From Thalassia testudinum (lineage: Eukaryota; Streptophyta; Magnoliopsida; Alismatales; Hydrocharitaceae): a stretch of DNA of 64,000 nt. How positions within the stretch are numbered: the first letter of the stretch is position 1; each line of letters opens with the position of its first letter. This document shows, in pieces, positions 33,625 through 44,744 of the stretch. The translations under genes and the position numbers were made by a program. The notes beneath the pieces are model-generated. The model saw only the letters and a list, made by a program, of their open reading frames with translations, ran no database searches and was not told the origin of the DNA. Location: NCBI GenBank assembly GCA_037157565.1, contig JAZHRO010000013.1, positions 78,609,501 to 78,673,500 of the forward strand. Direction: 5' to 3'.

Positions 33625-34692
33625 TCATATTTTCACCTTCCAGTTATGTGAATCAATGGTGGACTCCAAATTATATTCCTTTGATGGCAGGGTCGAAACA
33701 ACATAATCATTATCATTAATCTCATACCGGAATTCTTTTAGTTCACTCAAATTTTTGTCAGGGTGTATATGTGATTCATTAGTAAAGAAAGGAGTTGCTT
33801 CTGTATCATCAATAATTTCTGACGGAGGACCCATCTTAATGTTTTGGAGTAAGCCTATATCACGCAATTCTTTGTTCTTCTCAGGTTATAAATCCTCAAT
33901 TGACGTGTTTTGTCCCCGAGAATCTCCCCTAAGCTTCTTACTATTTTGTTTGTCCTCCTCCAATATCAACTCCGATTTTGATGGAGGATGACTCTCAAAA
34001 GAAGGAAGGAATCCAGATTTCACCATATTATTTATATCCTTTGGGGGTAAATTCTCAAATAATAAATAATTTCCCTGTGATTCACTCCAAATTTTCAATC
34101 CAGGTTCCTCCATTGGGGCACCCTCGTCCTCTGAAATAGATTCTTTATATCCCTGAGACCAAAATTGATCTAATTCATCCTCCATTCCCTTAGGGTCACC
34201 TTCATTGGGTGCATTTAAATCCTCAGGATGCTGAATGGTAGGTGTTGATTCCCTAAGTGGAGGGTCAGGAGTAGGCTCACTAAGGGTAGAATGGGATTCC
34301 ACCAGATAATTAGTAGGGGAGGTGATAGGAATAATACAACCTTGACCCAGGTTATCAGGGGTAAGGAAAATACTGTCATTAGTGTCAAGGTCCTCAAGAG
34401 GTACCATCTTCCCTTTCTGTTGACTACAATATAGCTCGAGTGGATAATGACTAGGATCGTTCTCCATTAGTGGCCATGTCTCATTGGTAGAGTCTAAGTG
34501 ATAGCTACATAAAACTGGATCCCTATTATCATTGGTTTCCTCAGAATTATTTTCATGATCACCGTTGTATGGGTAGGGATCAAAATTATTGGGAAGAGTG
34601 TAGCTAAGCAGTCTTACTTCATTATTTAATTGTTGACTATTCCTCAACATCTCTCCCATAGATTCCATCATTTCCTTATGTGTGAGGTGCAT
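33625..34692 (-). pseudogene. Acidic ORF of element F with one in-frame stop
   Basis: I do not recognise it. 268 codons are open from ATG 34692 to a TAA at 33888-33886, and the same frame continues 80 more codons (33867-33625). It begins with a likely helix (KEMMESMGEMLRNSQQLNNE), then is rich in Asp, Glu, Asn and Pro (for example NNSEETNDNRDP, EDELDQFWSQGYKESISEDE). No catalytic or nucleic-acid-binding motif is seen. Position and composition are like the ORFs of A1, A3 and the composite, though sequence identity is low. It may be a Gag replacement or a decayed gag-pro remnant. Confidence 0.5.
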
Positions 34693-35532
34693 AGTGTCTC
34701 AGGTGTGCAATCATATGTTCGTGTTTTTGAGTTTTGAAATCTCACAAACAAGATCCTTTTGCACACAATTTTAAGTCATAGATTTTAAGGTCTATCCTCT
34801 TAGCAGTCCCAATTTTTAAAGTTACCATTGAATTAATTCGATTCAAGCACTTTAGTGGTCTTAGATTTAGGTTCAATGCATATGCATGACAGATATTTGA
34901 TGCTAAAGAGAAGACATACCTTACTATAGCTTTCTTTGTGCAAGAATGTATGTAATGCAGTAAAGATAAACTAGTTGCTGCTCATTCAGTCCTAGATGGT
35001 CATCCTATAGATATGCAGCTTCTAGCAGGCAATTCGAATTTTTTTTATAATAATAATAAGCAAACAAACCTAATCTAACTAACTAACCAACATGCAGTTC
35101 AAACAATTCGACAAATCCTATAATCTAAATAAATGGGAACACGCTCTCGAAAATACGCTCCAGCATACAAGAGTGATAAAAAATAAAGAAACACTAGGAA
35201 CACATTCCCAAGAATATCTGACAAGGGTCCAAAAGATAGAAATTAAGTTCTAATGTCTATTTAAACTAAATCTAAACTAAGATCTAATGACTAAATCAAA
35301 AATAGGCTCCTTCGTAAGCCTATGTGAGTGAGATCAAGGCCCACGTGCTCCTATTGCTGGCCTCCAGGTGGTGTCAAGGTCCACCAAAAAGATCATCTCC
35401 GTCGTGCGCGGCTGTCGCATTCGTCGTTCGATTCTTGCACACAAATAGAACCAATGTCAATAATTCATAAAAGCTTTTAAAATAGCATAAAAATAATATA
35501 AATTTCCTAAAAAAATTAATAGGTGTATTTCC
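34693..35532 (-). other. Element F leader
   Basis: About 840 bases without a credible ORF between PBS and the acidic ORF. Not obviously alignable with family A leaders. Confidence 0.6.
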
Positions 35533-35550
35533 TCCCCAGCAACGGAGCCA
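35533..35550 (-). promoter_or_regulatory. Primer-binding site of F
   Basis: Minus strand TGGCTCCGTTGCTGGGGA, two bases after the LTR end; same type as families A and B. Confidence 0.85.
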
Positions 35551-35552
35551 TT

Positions 35553-37239
35553 TGAAAGAACGATCTTTATTTTCATTGAAAACTTTAACATAAAATGATG
35601 TGTCGTATTTAACCACATGGTAGAAAATCGCTTTTCAAAATATTTTAATTTTCAGAATCTAACCACGAAGCGTTAGGTTGTCTCCACAGGGAGGAATTGG
35701 CCTATTAAAACTGAGTAATAATGCATCAAGTAATTGGGAATGTTAACTGATGTGCATGCTAATTAGTGCTCTCAGTTCCAGCATAAATTCTCAATCTAGA
35801 TAATTAATCAAGAATAGGAGGGTGCACATGCAAAATCACCACCATGGAAAAGCCAGAATTGCTATCTTAATACTGACAAGCATAATCAAATTTAATTAAA
35901 TTAGAATTTGTTCCCCATAACAAGGATACAAGTTTGCTTAGTCATGAGATAAATGTGACTGCATGCCATTCAATTAGAATGAAGGGATATTCATGCAATT
36001 CTACCGTAATATAATAATAAGATAAGTAAATGAATAGTGCTCCCCCGCAATGGCATGAATGGTAATTTTTAATTGGAGTAAAAGTAGAGGATTTCTCCTC
36101 TCTCTTCCTTGCTTGAACAGTTGTGCGTGGTTGGCGACGAGGGTTGACGGGATGGTGCACCTCGACGAGTGCATCGCAATGGTGGTGACACTGTGGTTAG
36201 AGGTGGCCCGCGACGGCTGGACGGTGGAGGAGAAGAACGCCGGCGATGGGTTCTAACGGAGAAGAGGAACCGTGCGTGGAGAGGAGGAAGAGCTGCTGCC
36301 TGCGGGCGTGGCTGCGCGATGGCAAGCACACAAGGGCACGTGAGCGTGCGTGCTACCAGCGGGCGTGGCTGTTTGCGGGCGGTCTGCCTACGGGCATGCG
36401 GTTGCCTACGAGCGTGCTTGGCCACGCGCGAGTGCGGTGAGGGCAGCGCGCGGTGAAGGGGTCCTTTGCAAGTGGTGGGGTCGCTGTGGTGGGGCAGGCT
36501 AGAGGAGGACGCTGCACGATGATCTACCTGGAGGCTGTAGAGAGGAAGAGGGAGATGGACAGGCCCGCGCGTGGTGTCTGCAGGGTGCACAGTGGGGCAG
36601 GCTGCAGTGCTGGGATCTTTACATGCGGTGGGGGCGCGCTTGCAGGGGCTACGGTGGGAGGATGCTGCTCTGCTTGCAGAGCGCGTGCGTTCGATGGTAG
36701 AGGATGAGGCAGTGCCACTACTGCATGGAGGTTTTGGTGGACTGAAGGTGGTTGCGGTGAGGAGCGGGCAGGTGTGGCTTGCTACAATAGAGAGGGACCG
36801 GCGGTGGTTGTTGTGCGCGAGGTGCTTGGTGGTTCCATAGTGCTTGCCCTCTCCACAGTGGGGAAGGTAGAGATGATGAGGGAGGGAATCCCCGCAGCTG
36901 GGAAAGGAGACCCCCTCCTCTCGCCAAAAACCCCTTCTTTTAACTCCTCCCCCGCCAACTGCAAGTCAAGGGATTTTCAAATCCCTTACTAAACTTGGCC
37001 GGCAGCTGTTGGGGGAGGGGGAAATTTATTTCACCCCCCTGGTTTCTTACAAAATTGTTCCTACAATAATGAAACATAAAATAATTACATACTAAGTTAT
37101 AAAATGCGATATAATAGATGTAAATTTAGGTAATGATGCATGCAATCATTTTATGACCTAATGTGGTTAATAACAAACATAAAATGTCAGAATAGAGTTA
37201 ACTTAGGTGTTACAATAGTCCATTAAAATGGACTCATCA
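35553..37239 (-). repeat. 5' LTR of element F
   Basis: Starts TGATG then AGTCCATT-TT-AATGGACT at 37239 and ends GTTCTTTCA at 35553, followed by the PBS. Matches the 3' LTR along its length, for example 35936-36090 with 29981-30130. Confidence 0.88.
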
Positions 37240-37244
37240 CTTGC
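37240..37244. repeat. Target-site duplication of F, right
   Basis: CTTGC, identical to 29590-29594. Confidence 0.85.
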
Positions 37245-38411
37245 TGGTTGAGCATGAATGTTTTCCTCCGGATGTGGCGGTCATGAAAGGCCTTGGTCTT
37301 GCCCTTGTATATCAATGTGTACTCATAAGCCTCCGCCAGATCTCTTCTAATTTGCTGAGCTGGAGTTTCCGTTCTTGACCTCCTGCATCGAGGTCAAGGT
37401 TACATTTTTGCACCGCCCAAAAGGTGCGATGTTCCAGCTCTACAGGAAGGTGACAGGCCTTGCCATATACCATGCGATATGGTGACATTTCGAGTGGGGC
37501 CTTGTATGCGGTCCGATATGCTCAGAGTGCATCAATTAATTTATTGGACCAGTCCTTCCTATCTAGTCTAATCGTCTTCTAGAGAATCAGCTTGATCTGA
37601 TGGTTAGACACTTCAGCCTGCCCATTGGTCTGTGAGTGATATGGGTTGGCTATACGGTGATGTACCCTGTATTTCTTTAATAATGACCTGAAGTGGGCAT
37701 GGATGAAGTGGCTTCCCCCGTCGCTAATCAAAGCGTGAGGTATTCCGAATCTCATGAGGATGTGCTGCTGTATGAAAGAAATGACAGCGTTTTGATCATC
37801 CCATCTCGCTGGGATGGCCTCGATCCACTTTTAGACATAGTCAACGGCTAGTAATATGTACTCAAAGCCATGCGAGTTCGGAAAAGGGCCCATAAAATCG
37901 ATGCCCCAGATGTCGAACACTTCTACGACCATGATGGGCTAGAGTGGCATGATGTCTCTACTGGTCATAGAACCGACCGACTGGCATCATTTGCAATGTT
38001 GGGAGTATTCGTGTGTATCTCTGAAAATGGTTGGTCAGAAAAATCCCAACTGCAAATTTTTGCACTGGTTTTCCGACCCGAGAAATTACCACCACAAGCA
38101 TCATTGTGGCAAAAGGATAACACACTGAGGATCTCAGAATCTGGGATGCATCTTTCAATAATCTGATCCGCTCCAATGCGGAAGAGCAGTGGGTCATCCC
38201 AGAGGTAGAATTTGGCCTCCGTAGTGAATTTGAGTTTCTGGTCCTTGGATAGGTTCGCAGGAATCTTGCCTGCGGCAAGGTAGTTCGCGATATCCGCGTA
38301 GCAGGGGAAGTCAACAGAATGAACTGCCAAAAGAGATTCATCCGGAAATTGCTCATGGATAGGCAGGGAATAAGGAATGTGGCCTGGGTTCAGTCTGGAG
38401 AGGTGATCCAC
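37245..38411 (-). pseudogene. Athila-type integrase of element C, broken
   Basis: Inserts retroelement cDNA into the chromosome. The N-terminal zinc-finger region is at 38411-38000, with FCHNDACGG followed by NFSG. The second zinc-binding His of the family (GGHFSG) is Asn here, and a frameshift near 38045 plus a stop inside HCK-stop-CQ break the Cys pair. The core is recognisable in a second frame: WGIDFMGPF (first Asp), a stop in DYV-stop-KW, LISDGG (second Asp), GQAEVSN (Glu), then VYGKACHLPVELEH. The frame continues at 29589 beyond element F. Start and end are approximate. Confidence 0.85.
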
Positions 38412-38771
38412 CGCAACATTCTGCTTCTTGAGTTTGTCGCGGATTTCAATATCAAATTCCTACAATAAAAGGATCCATCTGATGAGCTGTGGTATGGCAT
38501 CCTTCTTTGCCAACAAATGCCAGAGGGCAGAGTGGTCAGTGAAAATGATGACTTTGGACCCTAATAAGTAAGATCTGAATTTCTCCAACCCGAATACTAC
38601 TGCTAGCAGTTCCTTTTTGGTGAAAGTATAATTAAGGTGAGCCTCATTCAGCATCTTGCCAGCATAGTATATGACAAAAGGTTGTTTTTCCTGACGCTGG
38701 CCTAAAACAGCACCGACGGCAAAGTCAGAAGCGTCTCACATCATCTTGAAATTGAGCAACCAGTCAGGTGG
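38412..38771 (-). pseudogene. RNase H domain of element C
   Basis: Degrades the RNA strand during reverse transcription. DASDFAVGAVLGQ (first catalytic Asp), FTKKELLAVVFGLEKF (catalytic Glu) and FTDHSALWHLL (Asp) are readable between 38745 and 38450. A stop lies between the WILLL and EFDIE segments near 38460. It joins RT on one side and integrase on the other in the usual Ty3 order RT-RH-IN. Confidence 0.85.
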
Positions 38772-39960
38772 TTAGAGAATTGGGGAATCAGAGATAACAC
38801 TTCGTAAAGTCTCGAAGGTGCTGAGACACAAGGTGTCGAATTCAAATGGGGCATCGGCAACAAGGAGATTCGTCAAAGGTAGTGCAATTTTTGAGAAATC
38901 GTGTATAAATCTCTGATAGAAGCTGACGTGACCCAAGAATGATCTGATCTGCTTGATCGAGCTAGGTGGCGGTAAGTGGGAAATAATCTCAGATTTAGCT
39001 CGATCAACCTTGAGTCCATTTTTAGAGATCCTGTGCCCTAATACTATGCCATCCCTTACCATGAAATGGATTTTCTCCCAGGATAGTACTAGGTTTACCT
39101 CAATACACCATTTCAGGATCTTGGTGAGGTTATCAAGATAAGATGCGAAATCATCTCCGAAAATGGAGAAGTCATCCATGAATACCTCCACATAGTCCCC
39201 AATCATGTCAGAGAAGATGGCCATCATATAATGCTGAAATGTTGTTGGTGCATTGCAGAGGCCAAAGGGCATCTGCTTGAAAGTGAATGTTCCAAAGGTG
39301 CATGTGAATGTGGTCTTGTCTTGATGTTCTAGGCTAATCGCTACTTGATTATACTCGGAGTATCCATCCAAAAAGCAAAAGAAACTGCATCTGGCTAACT
39401 TGTCCAAGATCTGATCAATGAAAGGCAAAGGAAAGTGATCCATCTGGGTAGCCGTGTTCAGTTTCCTATAGTCGATGCAGACCTACCAAGATGTCGCAGT
39501 GCCGGTCGGGATGGATTCGCCGTTATCATTTTTCACAATGATGAGTTCTACTTTCTTGGGCACTATCTGGATCGGACTCACCCATTGGCTATCAGAGATT
39601 GGGTATACAATATCTGCATCCAGCCATTTGATGATCTCCTTCTTAACAACCTCTAGCATATTCGGGTTTAGCCACCTTTGAGGTTGTCTCGAAGGTTTCA
39701 CCCCCTCATCCGTGTAAATGTGATGAGTGCAATACGAGGGGCGAATACCGTGGAGATCAGCAATACTCCACCCTATAGTAGCCCTATGTTCTTGTAGCAT
39801 AGAAATCAATTGATGCTCCTATTCTTGGGTTAAGTGGGCATTAATAATCACTAGGTATGTCTCACTTTCGCCCAAGAACACATACTTAAGTGAGTCAGGT
39901 AAGGGCTTCAATTCAATCACGGGTGGATCAGAGTCAGAAATGGGAGTAGGAGGAGCAAAC
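38772..39960 (-). pseudogene. Reverse transcriptase of element C
   Basis: Copies the element RNA into DNA. In order on the minus strand: VIELKPLP-type linker (about 39920), YPISDSQWVSP (39610-39580), a stop just before CIDYRKLN (near 39480), LDGYSEYNQ, MPFGLCNAPTTFQ, the catalytic VFMDDFSIFGDDF (39190-39150) with both Asp residues, and SFLGHVSFYQRFI. The stretch 39443-38772 is open for 223 codons. The FMDDF box and order are typical of the Athila branch of Ty3/gypsy. Inactivated by at least two stops upstream. Confidence 0.9.
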
Positions 39961-40370
39961 TAGAGGGTAGGAATCTGCTGATCTGTATGCACATGAATTC
40001 CTGCTGAGTCGCTTCCTATGAAATAATCAGTCATGGCTGCATTAATGGGAAACCCGTTAGCTGTGGTCGCATCTTCCTGCAACAACAGGGGTGATTCAGT
40101 AATATGCAGATCAGGATAGTTGGATTCAGGGGTGTTGTGGTCAGAAGCACACCCTAAACAGTCAGATCCTCAAGGAGATATGTGTAGTGCAGTGGTTTCA
40201 GTCCCGTGTGGATCAAGGTCCAAGAACCCTGGTAGTGCAGACGAATGAGACATTGGGTCGTCACAAAGGAGCCTAATGTTACCACAGTGTGCCGACTCTT
40301 CATCTTCACCATCCTCCTCTATTCAATCACAGTGAAAATTCTTTGCTGCCTTGAATATGTCAAGTCGAAG

Positions 40371-41310
40371 TCACTCAATACCTAGGGCTATCTCCATACA
40401 CCTGGATGCACAATCAATGTTTGCTCGGGCTGTCGCTAGAAATGGGTGACCCAAAATAATTGGTGCATCTTGGAGATTAGGAGGAACTTCCATATAGAGA
40501 ACAAAAAAGTCTGCGGGAAAGTAGAACCCGCGGACTTTTACAATCACATTCTCAACCACCCCCCTCAGTGTTTTTACTGATCTATCAGCCAGCTAAATCG
40601 TGACCGAGGTGGGCTTTAACTCCCCAAATCGAAATCGATCAAATATGGCAGTGGGAGTTAGGTTGATGGATGAACCCAAATCTAGAAGGGCTCAATCAAA
40701 TGGAGAATCCTGCAGGAAGTAGGATATGACTGGGGTACCAGGGTCTTTCTTTTTCGGCGACAAGTCGGCTGGAATCACAGCGCTAGCCTCTTTTGACAAT
40801 ACTGCCTGTCGTCCAATTCTCGACTGTCGCTTTGGGGTGCAATGGTCCTTAAAGAACCTAGCGATAGTAGGAATGTGATCAATTGCCTTGAGGAGGGGGA
40901 CTTGAATATGTACTTCCTTGAACATTAACTTCAGGCCCTCAAAATTTCGGGTGCCCTTTTTCCTTACTACATTTCGTGTCAAAGCCTCAGGAAAAGGGAC
41001 GGGAATCTCAGGGTCAAGTGGCCTCTTACCCTTATCTACCGTAGGTGGCTCCTGAGATGAAGAAGTCGAACCCACCTACAGCGAAGGGTGAGAAAAACCA
41101 GGACTTGCCTACCTATGTGGTGGGTTGAATGTTTTCCTTCCACTCCTTAATGAGACAGCATTTGCATCGGCTTGCTATCCATTAGTTGGTGGGGGAGCGG
41201 AAGGGGCAGAGTATGTGGGGTTCTGCAAAGGCGACTGACCTTGAGCATAACTAGGTGGTTGATGGGTTGGCCCGAATAGGTTGTTAATATGGGGATTTTA
41301 TCGTTGAAAT
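40371..41310 (-). pseudogene. Gag end and aspartic protease of element C
   Basis: The 5' edge is cut by LTR D1. From 41300: a Pro-rich gag end, DANAVSLRSGRK (a hallmark near the gag-pro border of Athila elements), then an open stretch of 127 codons (41075-40692) with FPEALTRN and EVHIQVPLLKAIDHIP. The protease active site follows as ALLDLGSS near 40690-40670, and ILGHPFLATARANID closes the domain (near 40460). In-frame stops separate the pieces. From 40370 to about 39960 the frame is poor, with no recognisable domain. Confidence 0.8.
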
Positions 41311-42228
41311 GTGTATAGTGGTTAACCTAATTTGGACCTAACCATCTCTTTACAAAATTTTTAACCTGGCCTAATTGATTTTATCTTGTCACTTTTAGGC
41401 CTAGGGTCGAACTAAGGGAAGTGGGGTTTAAATCGAGTTTCTACGTTTTCCTTAAAATGCGTCTCTTTCGTTCGTTTATTCTATTTTTTTTTGTATTTTT
41501 TCTTATTTAGATTTTTTTCTAGTAATCCTTGTCCTTGAGGCACACCCTCAAAATTGTGTCCTTGGCTTTTAGCCAAAATAAAGTTCCAAAACAAGTCTTG
41601 CTACTCGCAAGACGGGATACCTACAAGTCAAAGATTATCTTTTCTCTTTTATATACTTTTTTTTTATCTTTTTACCAAGAGAGAAGCAAACAGACAGAAT
41701 GTAAATATAGTATGTATATATATATATTATATCTATAAAGGGGTGGGGGTGGAGGCGGCGATGGAGTGTAGCACTATGTCGAGTCAGTCGACGTCTAGAG
41801 AGACGCAACCAACACGACTAGGTGCCGCGTGGAGTGTGGATGGAGGATGGATGATGTATGGGTCCACGCTTTTTCTATGCGTGTATTAGGGAATATCAGC
41901 AACTGGTGCAGATATTCCCGCGATACAGCGTACAGTAAATAACGTGAAAATATATGTACATATGTATGTATATAAGTAAATATATCTATATATATATAAA
42001 TGTATAGGTATATATGTATAGATATATATATAGATATATATGTGTTTATGTATATATAGGTGTATAGATATATATATATATATGTATATAAGTGTATATA
42101 TATATTAATATATAGATGTATATATATATATGTATATATATATGTATATATGTATATAAGTATGTATATATATATATATTACTATATATATGTCTATATA
42201 TATGTATATAGATATGTCTATATATATA

Positions 42229-42259
<31 letters not shown>

Positions 42260-43516
42260 GTTACTATATATTAGTGTTTATGTGTGTGTGGGTGTGTGTA
42301 AGTGTCGGTGAAGATGTGTGTGTGCGTTGGTGAAGGTGTGTGTGTGTGTTGCTGTGAGTAAGTGAAAAAAAAGACAGAGAAAGAGAGGGAGAGAGCGGGA
42401 GAGAGAAAGAGAGCAGGCGGGAGTACTCGCGCCAGAGAGAGAGAGCGGGCGGGAGAGCTGCCAAACGTGCGAGTTAAGAAGTCTACTGGAGGCGGCGGAC
42501 GTCTGGCACCGCGTCGTCTGAAGGCGGAGGCGGACGTCTGAAAATGGCGGGTGCGGGCGCGCGCCTTCGCGTAGGGCTCTGCAGGCCCACGCGAAGACGA
42601 CGAGCGGGCGATGGCGCGGAGGAGCGAGCGTGGAGGAGGGTCTGCGGCGGTCGCGGAAGGTCGCGGAGGAGGGAAGGGGATGGCGCGAGGCCGTAGCTGG
42701 CCGCTGCAGTTCACGCGGCGGCGGGCTACGGGTGCAACTGCGGGACCGACAGGATGGAGGTTGAGCGGGGAATGGCCCAGCAGGTGCGCGCGAAGTCGAT
42801 GGGTGGCTGCGGGGACGGTCGCAGAGGAGGCGGGGGCACCTGCTGCTGCTGCGTGGCTGCTGCTGCCGCGGCTTCAAGCTTCGGAGCTTGTAGCGGCAAC
42901 AATGGCGTGAGACGGAAAAAAAATGAAATGAAGGAAGACACCACGCCCACCGGCTCGTTGAAGAGCTGGGCGGTGGTGTTCCCACTGTGGTGGTGTGCAC
43001 CACAGTGGGTTCTCCTGCTCGCCGGGTGTCTCCTCGAAGGAGGGCCGGGGTATGGGAGGGGAGAACGGGTGAGAGGAAGGTGGTGGAGTTGCGGGGTGGC
43101 TTCATGCAGCAGCCTGTCTCGCGAGGAAGAAGCTGCAGCTTCTTATAGAGGAGGAGAGAGTGGTGTGCCGGCTGCAGCAGGGAGAGGGTGCGGGAGTTGC
43201 AGCTGTAGGGAGCGGCGTTGGCAGGGAGAAGTGACGTGGAGTAAATGCATGCAGCTGCTGCGGGAAGAAGTGCAGCCGTGGGAAGAAAAGAAGAAATCAA
43301 GAGAGAAAAAAAATAAAAAGAGGTGGAATTTGCAAGGAGGCACTTGAGATAAAATGTAACTATGCAAGCCATTGTTTCACTCCTCTTCTTCTCTTGATTA
43401 AATGCATGCATGCAAGCGTTTTTTACAAATGCGATTACAGGATCCTATTATGCAATGTTAATGCTAGAAAATAGCATAAGAAGGCGTTATTACAGGCGTG
43501 TTTTGAGGTGCAAACA
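41311..43516 (-). repeat. LTR of family D, copy D1 (minus)
   Basis: Starts TGTTTGCACCTCAAAACACG at 43516, directly after a purine tract, so it is a 3' LTR. The inner end is near 41311, where it meets the gag of element C. TATA-like box 43148-43143 (CTATAAG). A GC-rich stretch follows (42450-43140), then (GA), (GT) and long (TA)-rich runs (41940-42270). The inverted counterpart is D2. The 377-codon ORF 42278-43411 lies wholly in the LTR and is not in frame in D2. Confidence 0.8.
41940..42300. repeat. TA/GT microsatellite block in LTR D1
   Basis: Alternating TATATA/TGTATA sequence, with (GT)n at both ends. The D2 equivalent (about 47110-47790) is roughly twice as long. Confidence 0.9.
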
Positions 43517-44744
43517 TATACCCCCATGCCTATCTTTTGCTAGTCCCTAGCAAAATAGTATTTAGAAATGATCTTAAGCTGAAGATTTTCTTCTGAGGTG
43601 ATATAGGTGTGTTTATTATCGAATATTGTGAGAACCAATTGTAAAGAAGACTACCAGTACTTTAAGTCTCACATGACATAGATCATCTCTCAACTAACCA
43701 GGACTCTTGATATTTAAACCTTAAGTACGATTTCCAGGACCCAGGAGGTTTTTGCCATACTCGAGAGCTCAAGAGGTTATGGTTTGTGCATAGTGAAGGA
43801 TCAAGACTGACCAAATGAACATTAAGACTCAATCCCAAGGTTTCACGAATTTTTTAAGTACAGGTTGGTCCCAATTTCAGCTCATGTCTTCGGATTGACC
43901 CTTAAGATGATGACGTAAAACTCAGCTCCCATTTTCTGATTTTTTTTTTTTGTGGCTCACTGAAAAACAAATTATACAGACATTTATGAGATATACTGAC
44001 TCTTTTGCAACATCTTTTTTTTTTTTTTTTTGAAACACGTGTCAGTATATCTCTTACAACACATTTTGAAAGAGCACACTTTTTTTCTTTTTGGTGGGAG
44101 AGTTTCTTTTTGGTGGAAAGAGTCGCTTCTAAACACAAGACTAAAGCCTGGGATAAAAAGTCTACCTGCGCGCACAGGTAAGAACTCCACCTTCCCTAAT
44201 GAACACTAGGGTTGGATCTTATGTTCACCTGGTCTTTCCTGATATGTGTAGTGTGAACCAAGTTTACTTAAGCTCTCAAGAAAAAGCAAACTAATGGATC
44301 CTGTACTGGTGTCTCAAGTACAAGAATACATCCTTAGTTAGGAGAGATTTTGATCTATTTTGTCAATGCTTTAAGTGAATTAAGCTGAGCCTAAGCGAAT
44401 CAACCTTCTGTGGCCTGGAAATTCTTCAAAACAGAGGTTGAATATCCATAAACACTTATTGTATTTTTATTTCAGCTTCAAGATCATTACTAAACACCAT
44501 TTATTATAATATATATATATTTTTTTCTTTTCTTTTTTCTTTTTCTTGCATATTTACAAATGGGAGGAAATTTTATGATACCATAAAATACCCGAATCCT
44601 ATGGATGCCTATCCACCCCCCCATGCTAAACAATGCTATGTCCTCATATGCATGTAGGGAAAGGCAGAGGAAGGACGGAAGATCGGGTAACAAGAGCTGA
44701 GGTTCAGGGTATAGATCAAGGTGGAAGGGTGGGTGGATGGTGGG
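43517..44744 (-). other. Tail of a family D element
   Basis: No gene. Minus strand: internal purine tract TTTAGCATGGGGGGGTGG (44632-44613) after ATGAGGACATAGCA, a region with poly-A runs (44015-44030, 43940-43950), stem-loop (43555-43535) and purine tract (43532-43520) next to LTR D1. The 13-base word GAGATATACTGAC (43988-44000) is repeated inverted at 44041-44053. Confidence 0.7.
43535..43555 (-). other. Conserved stem-loop before the 3' purine tract (D)
   Basis: Nine paired bases, the core TTTGCTAG-GGA-CTAGCAAA identical to the C-plus and A4 copies. Confidence 0.85.

Larger units (their letters stand above)
29595..37239 (-). mobile_element. Element F: complete non-autonomous LTR retrotransposon
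   Basis: 7645 bp between CTTGC duplications. Minus strand: 5' LTR (37239-35553), PBS (35550-35533), leader, one acidic ORF (34692-33886 and on), internal purine tract (32914-32901), spacer with TATTTGGTGG motifs, stem-loop (31463-31445), purine tract (31440-31426), 3' LTR (31425-29595). No gag, protease, RT or integrase is visible. The LTRs have clear substitutions and a length difference of about 144 bases, so the insertion is not recent. It sits within the integrase frame of element C. Confidence 0.88.
22323..41310 (-). mobile_element. Element C: Athila-like retrotransposon, interrupted by F and G
   Basis: Minus strand, 5' to 3': gag end and protease (41310-40371), RT (39960-38772), RNase H (38771-38412), integrase (38411-37245), insertion F, integrase C-terminus (29589-29390), tail with internal purine tract (near 29110), spacer, stem-loop, purine tract, and 3' LTR (27337-22323) split by solo LTR G. 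The 5' LTR, leader and most of gag are missing, replaced by LTR D1 at 41311. It is the only element here with RT and integrase, all with stops and frameshifts, so it is now dead. Two exact 5-bp target duplications support the nesting order. Confidence 0.85.

Noticed and set aside
37870..38166. 98-codon plus-strand ORF
   Set aside because: Antisense to the integrase relic of element C.
42278..43411. 377-codon ORF in LTR D1 (minus)
   Set aside because: Lies wholly in the GC-rich and microsatellite part of the LTR, is low-complexity, and the same region in D2 is open in different frames.
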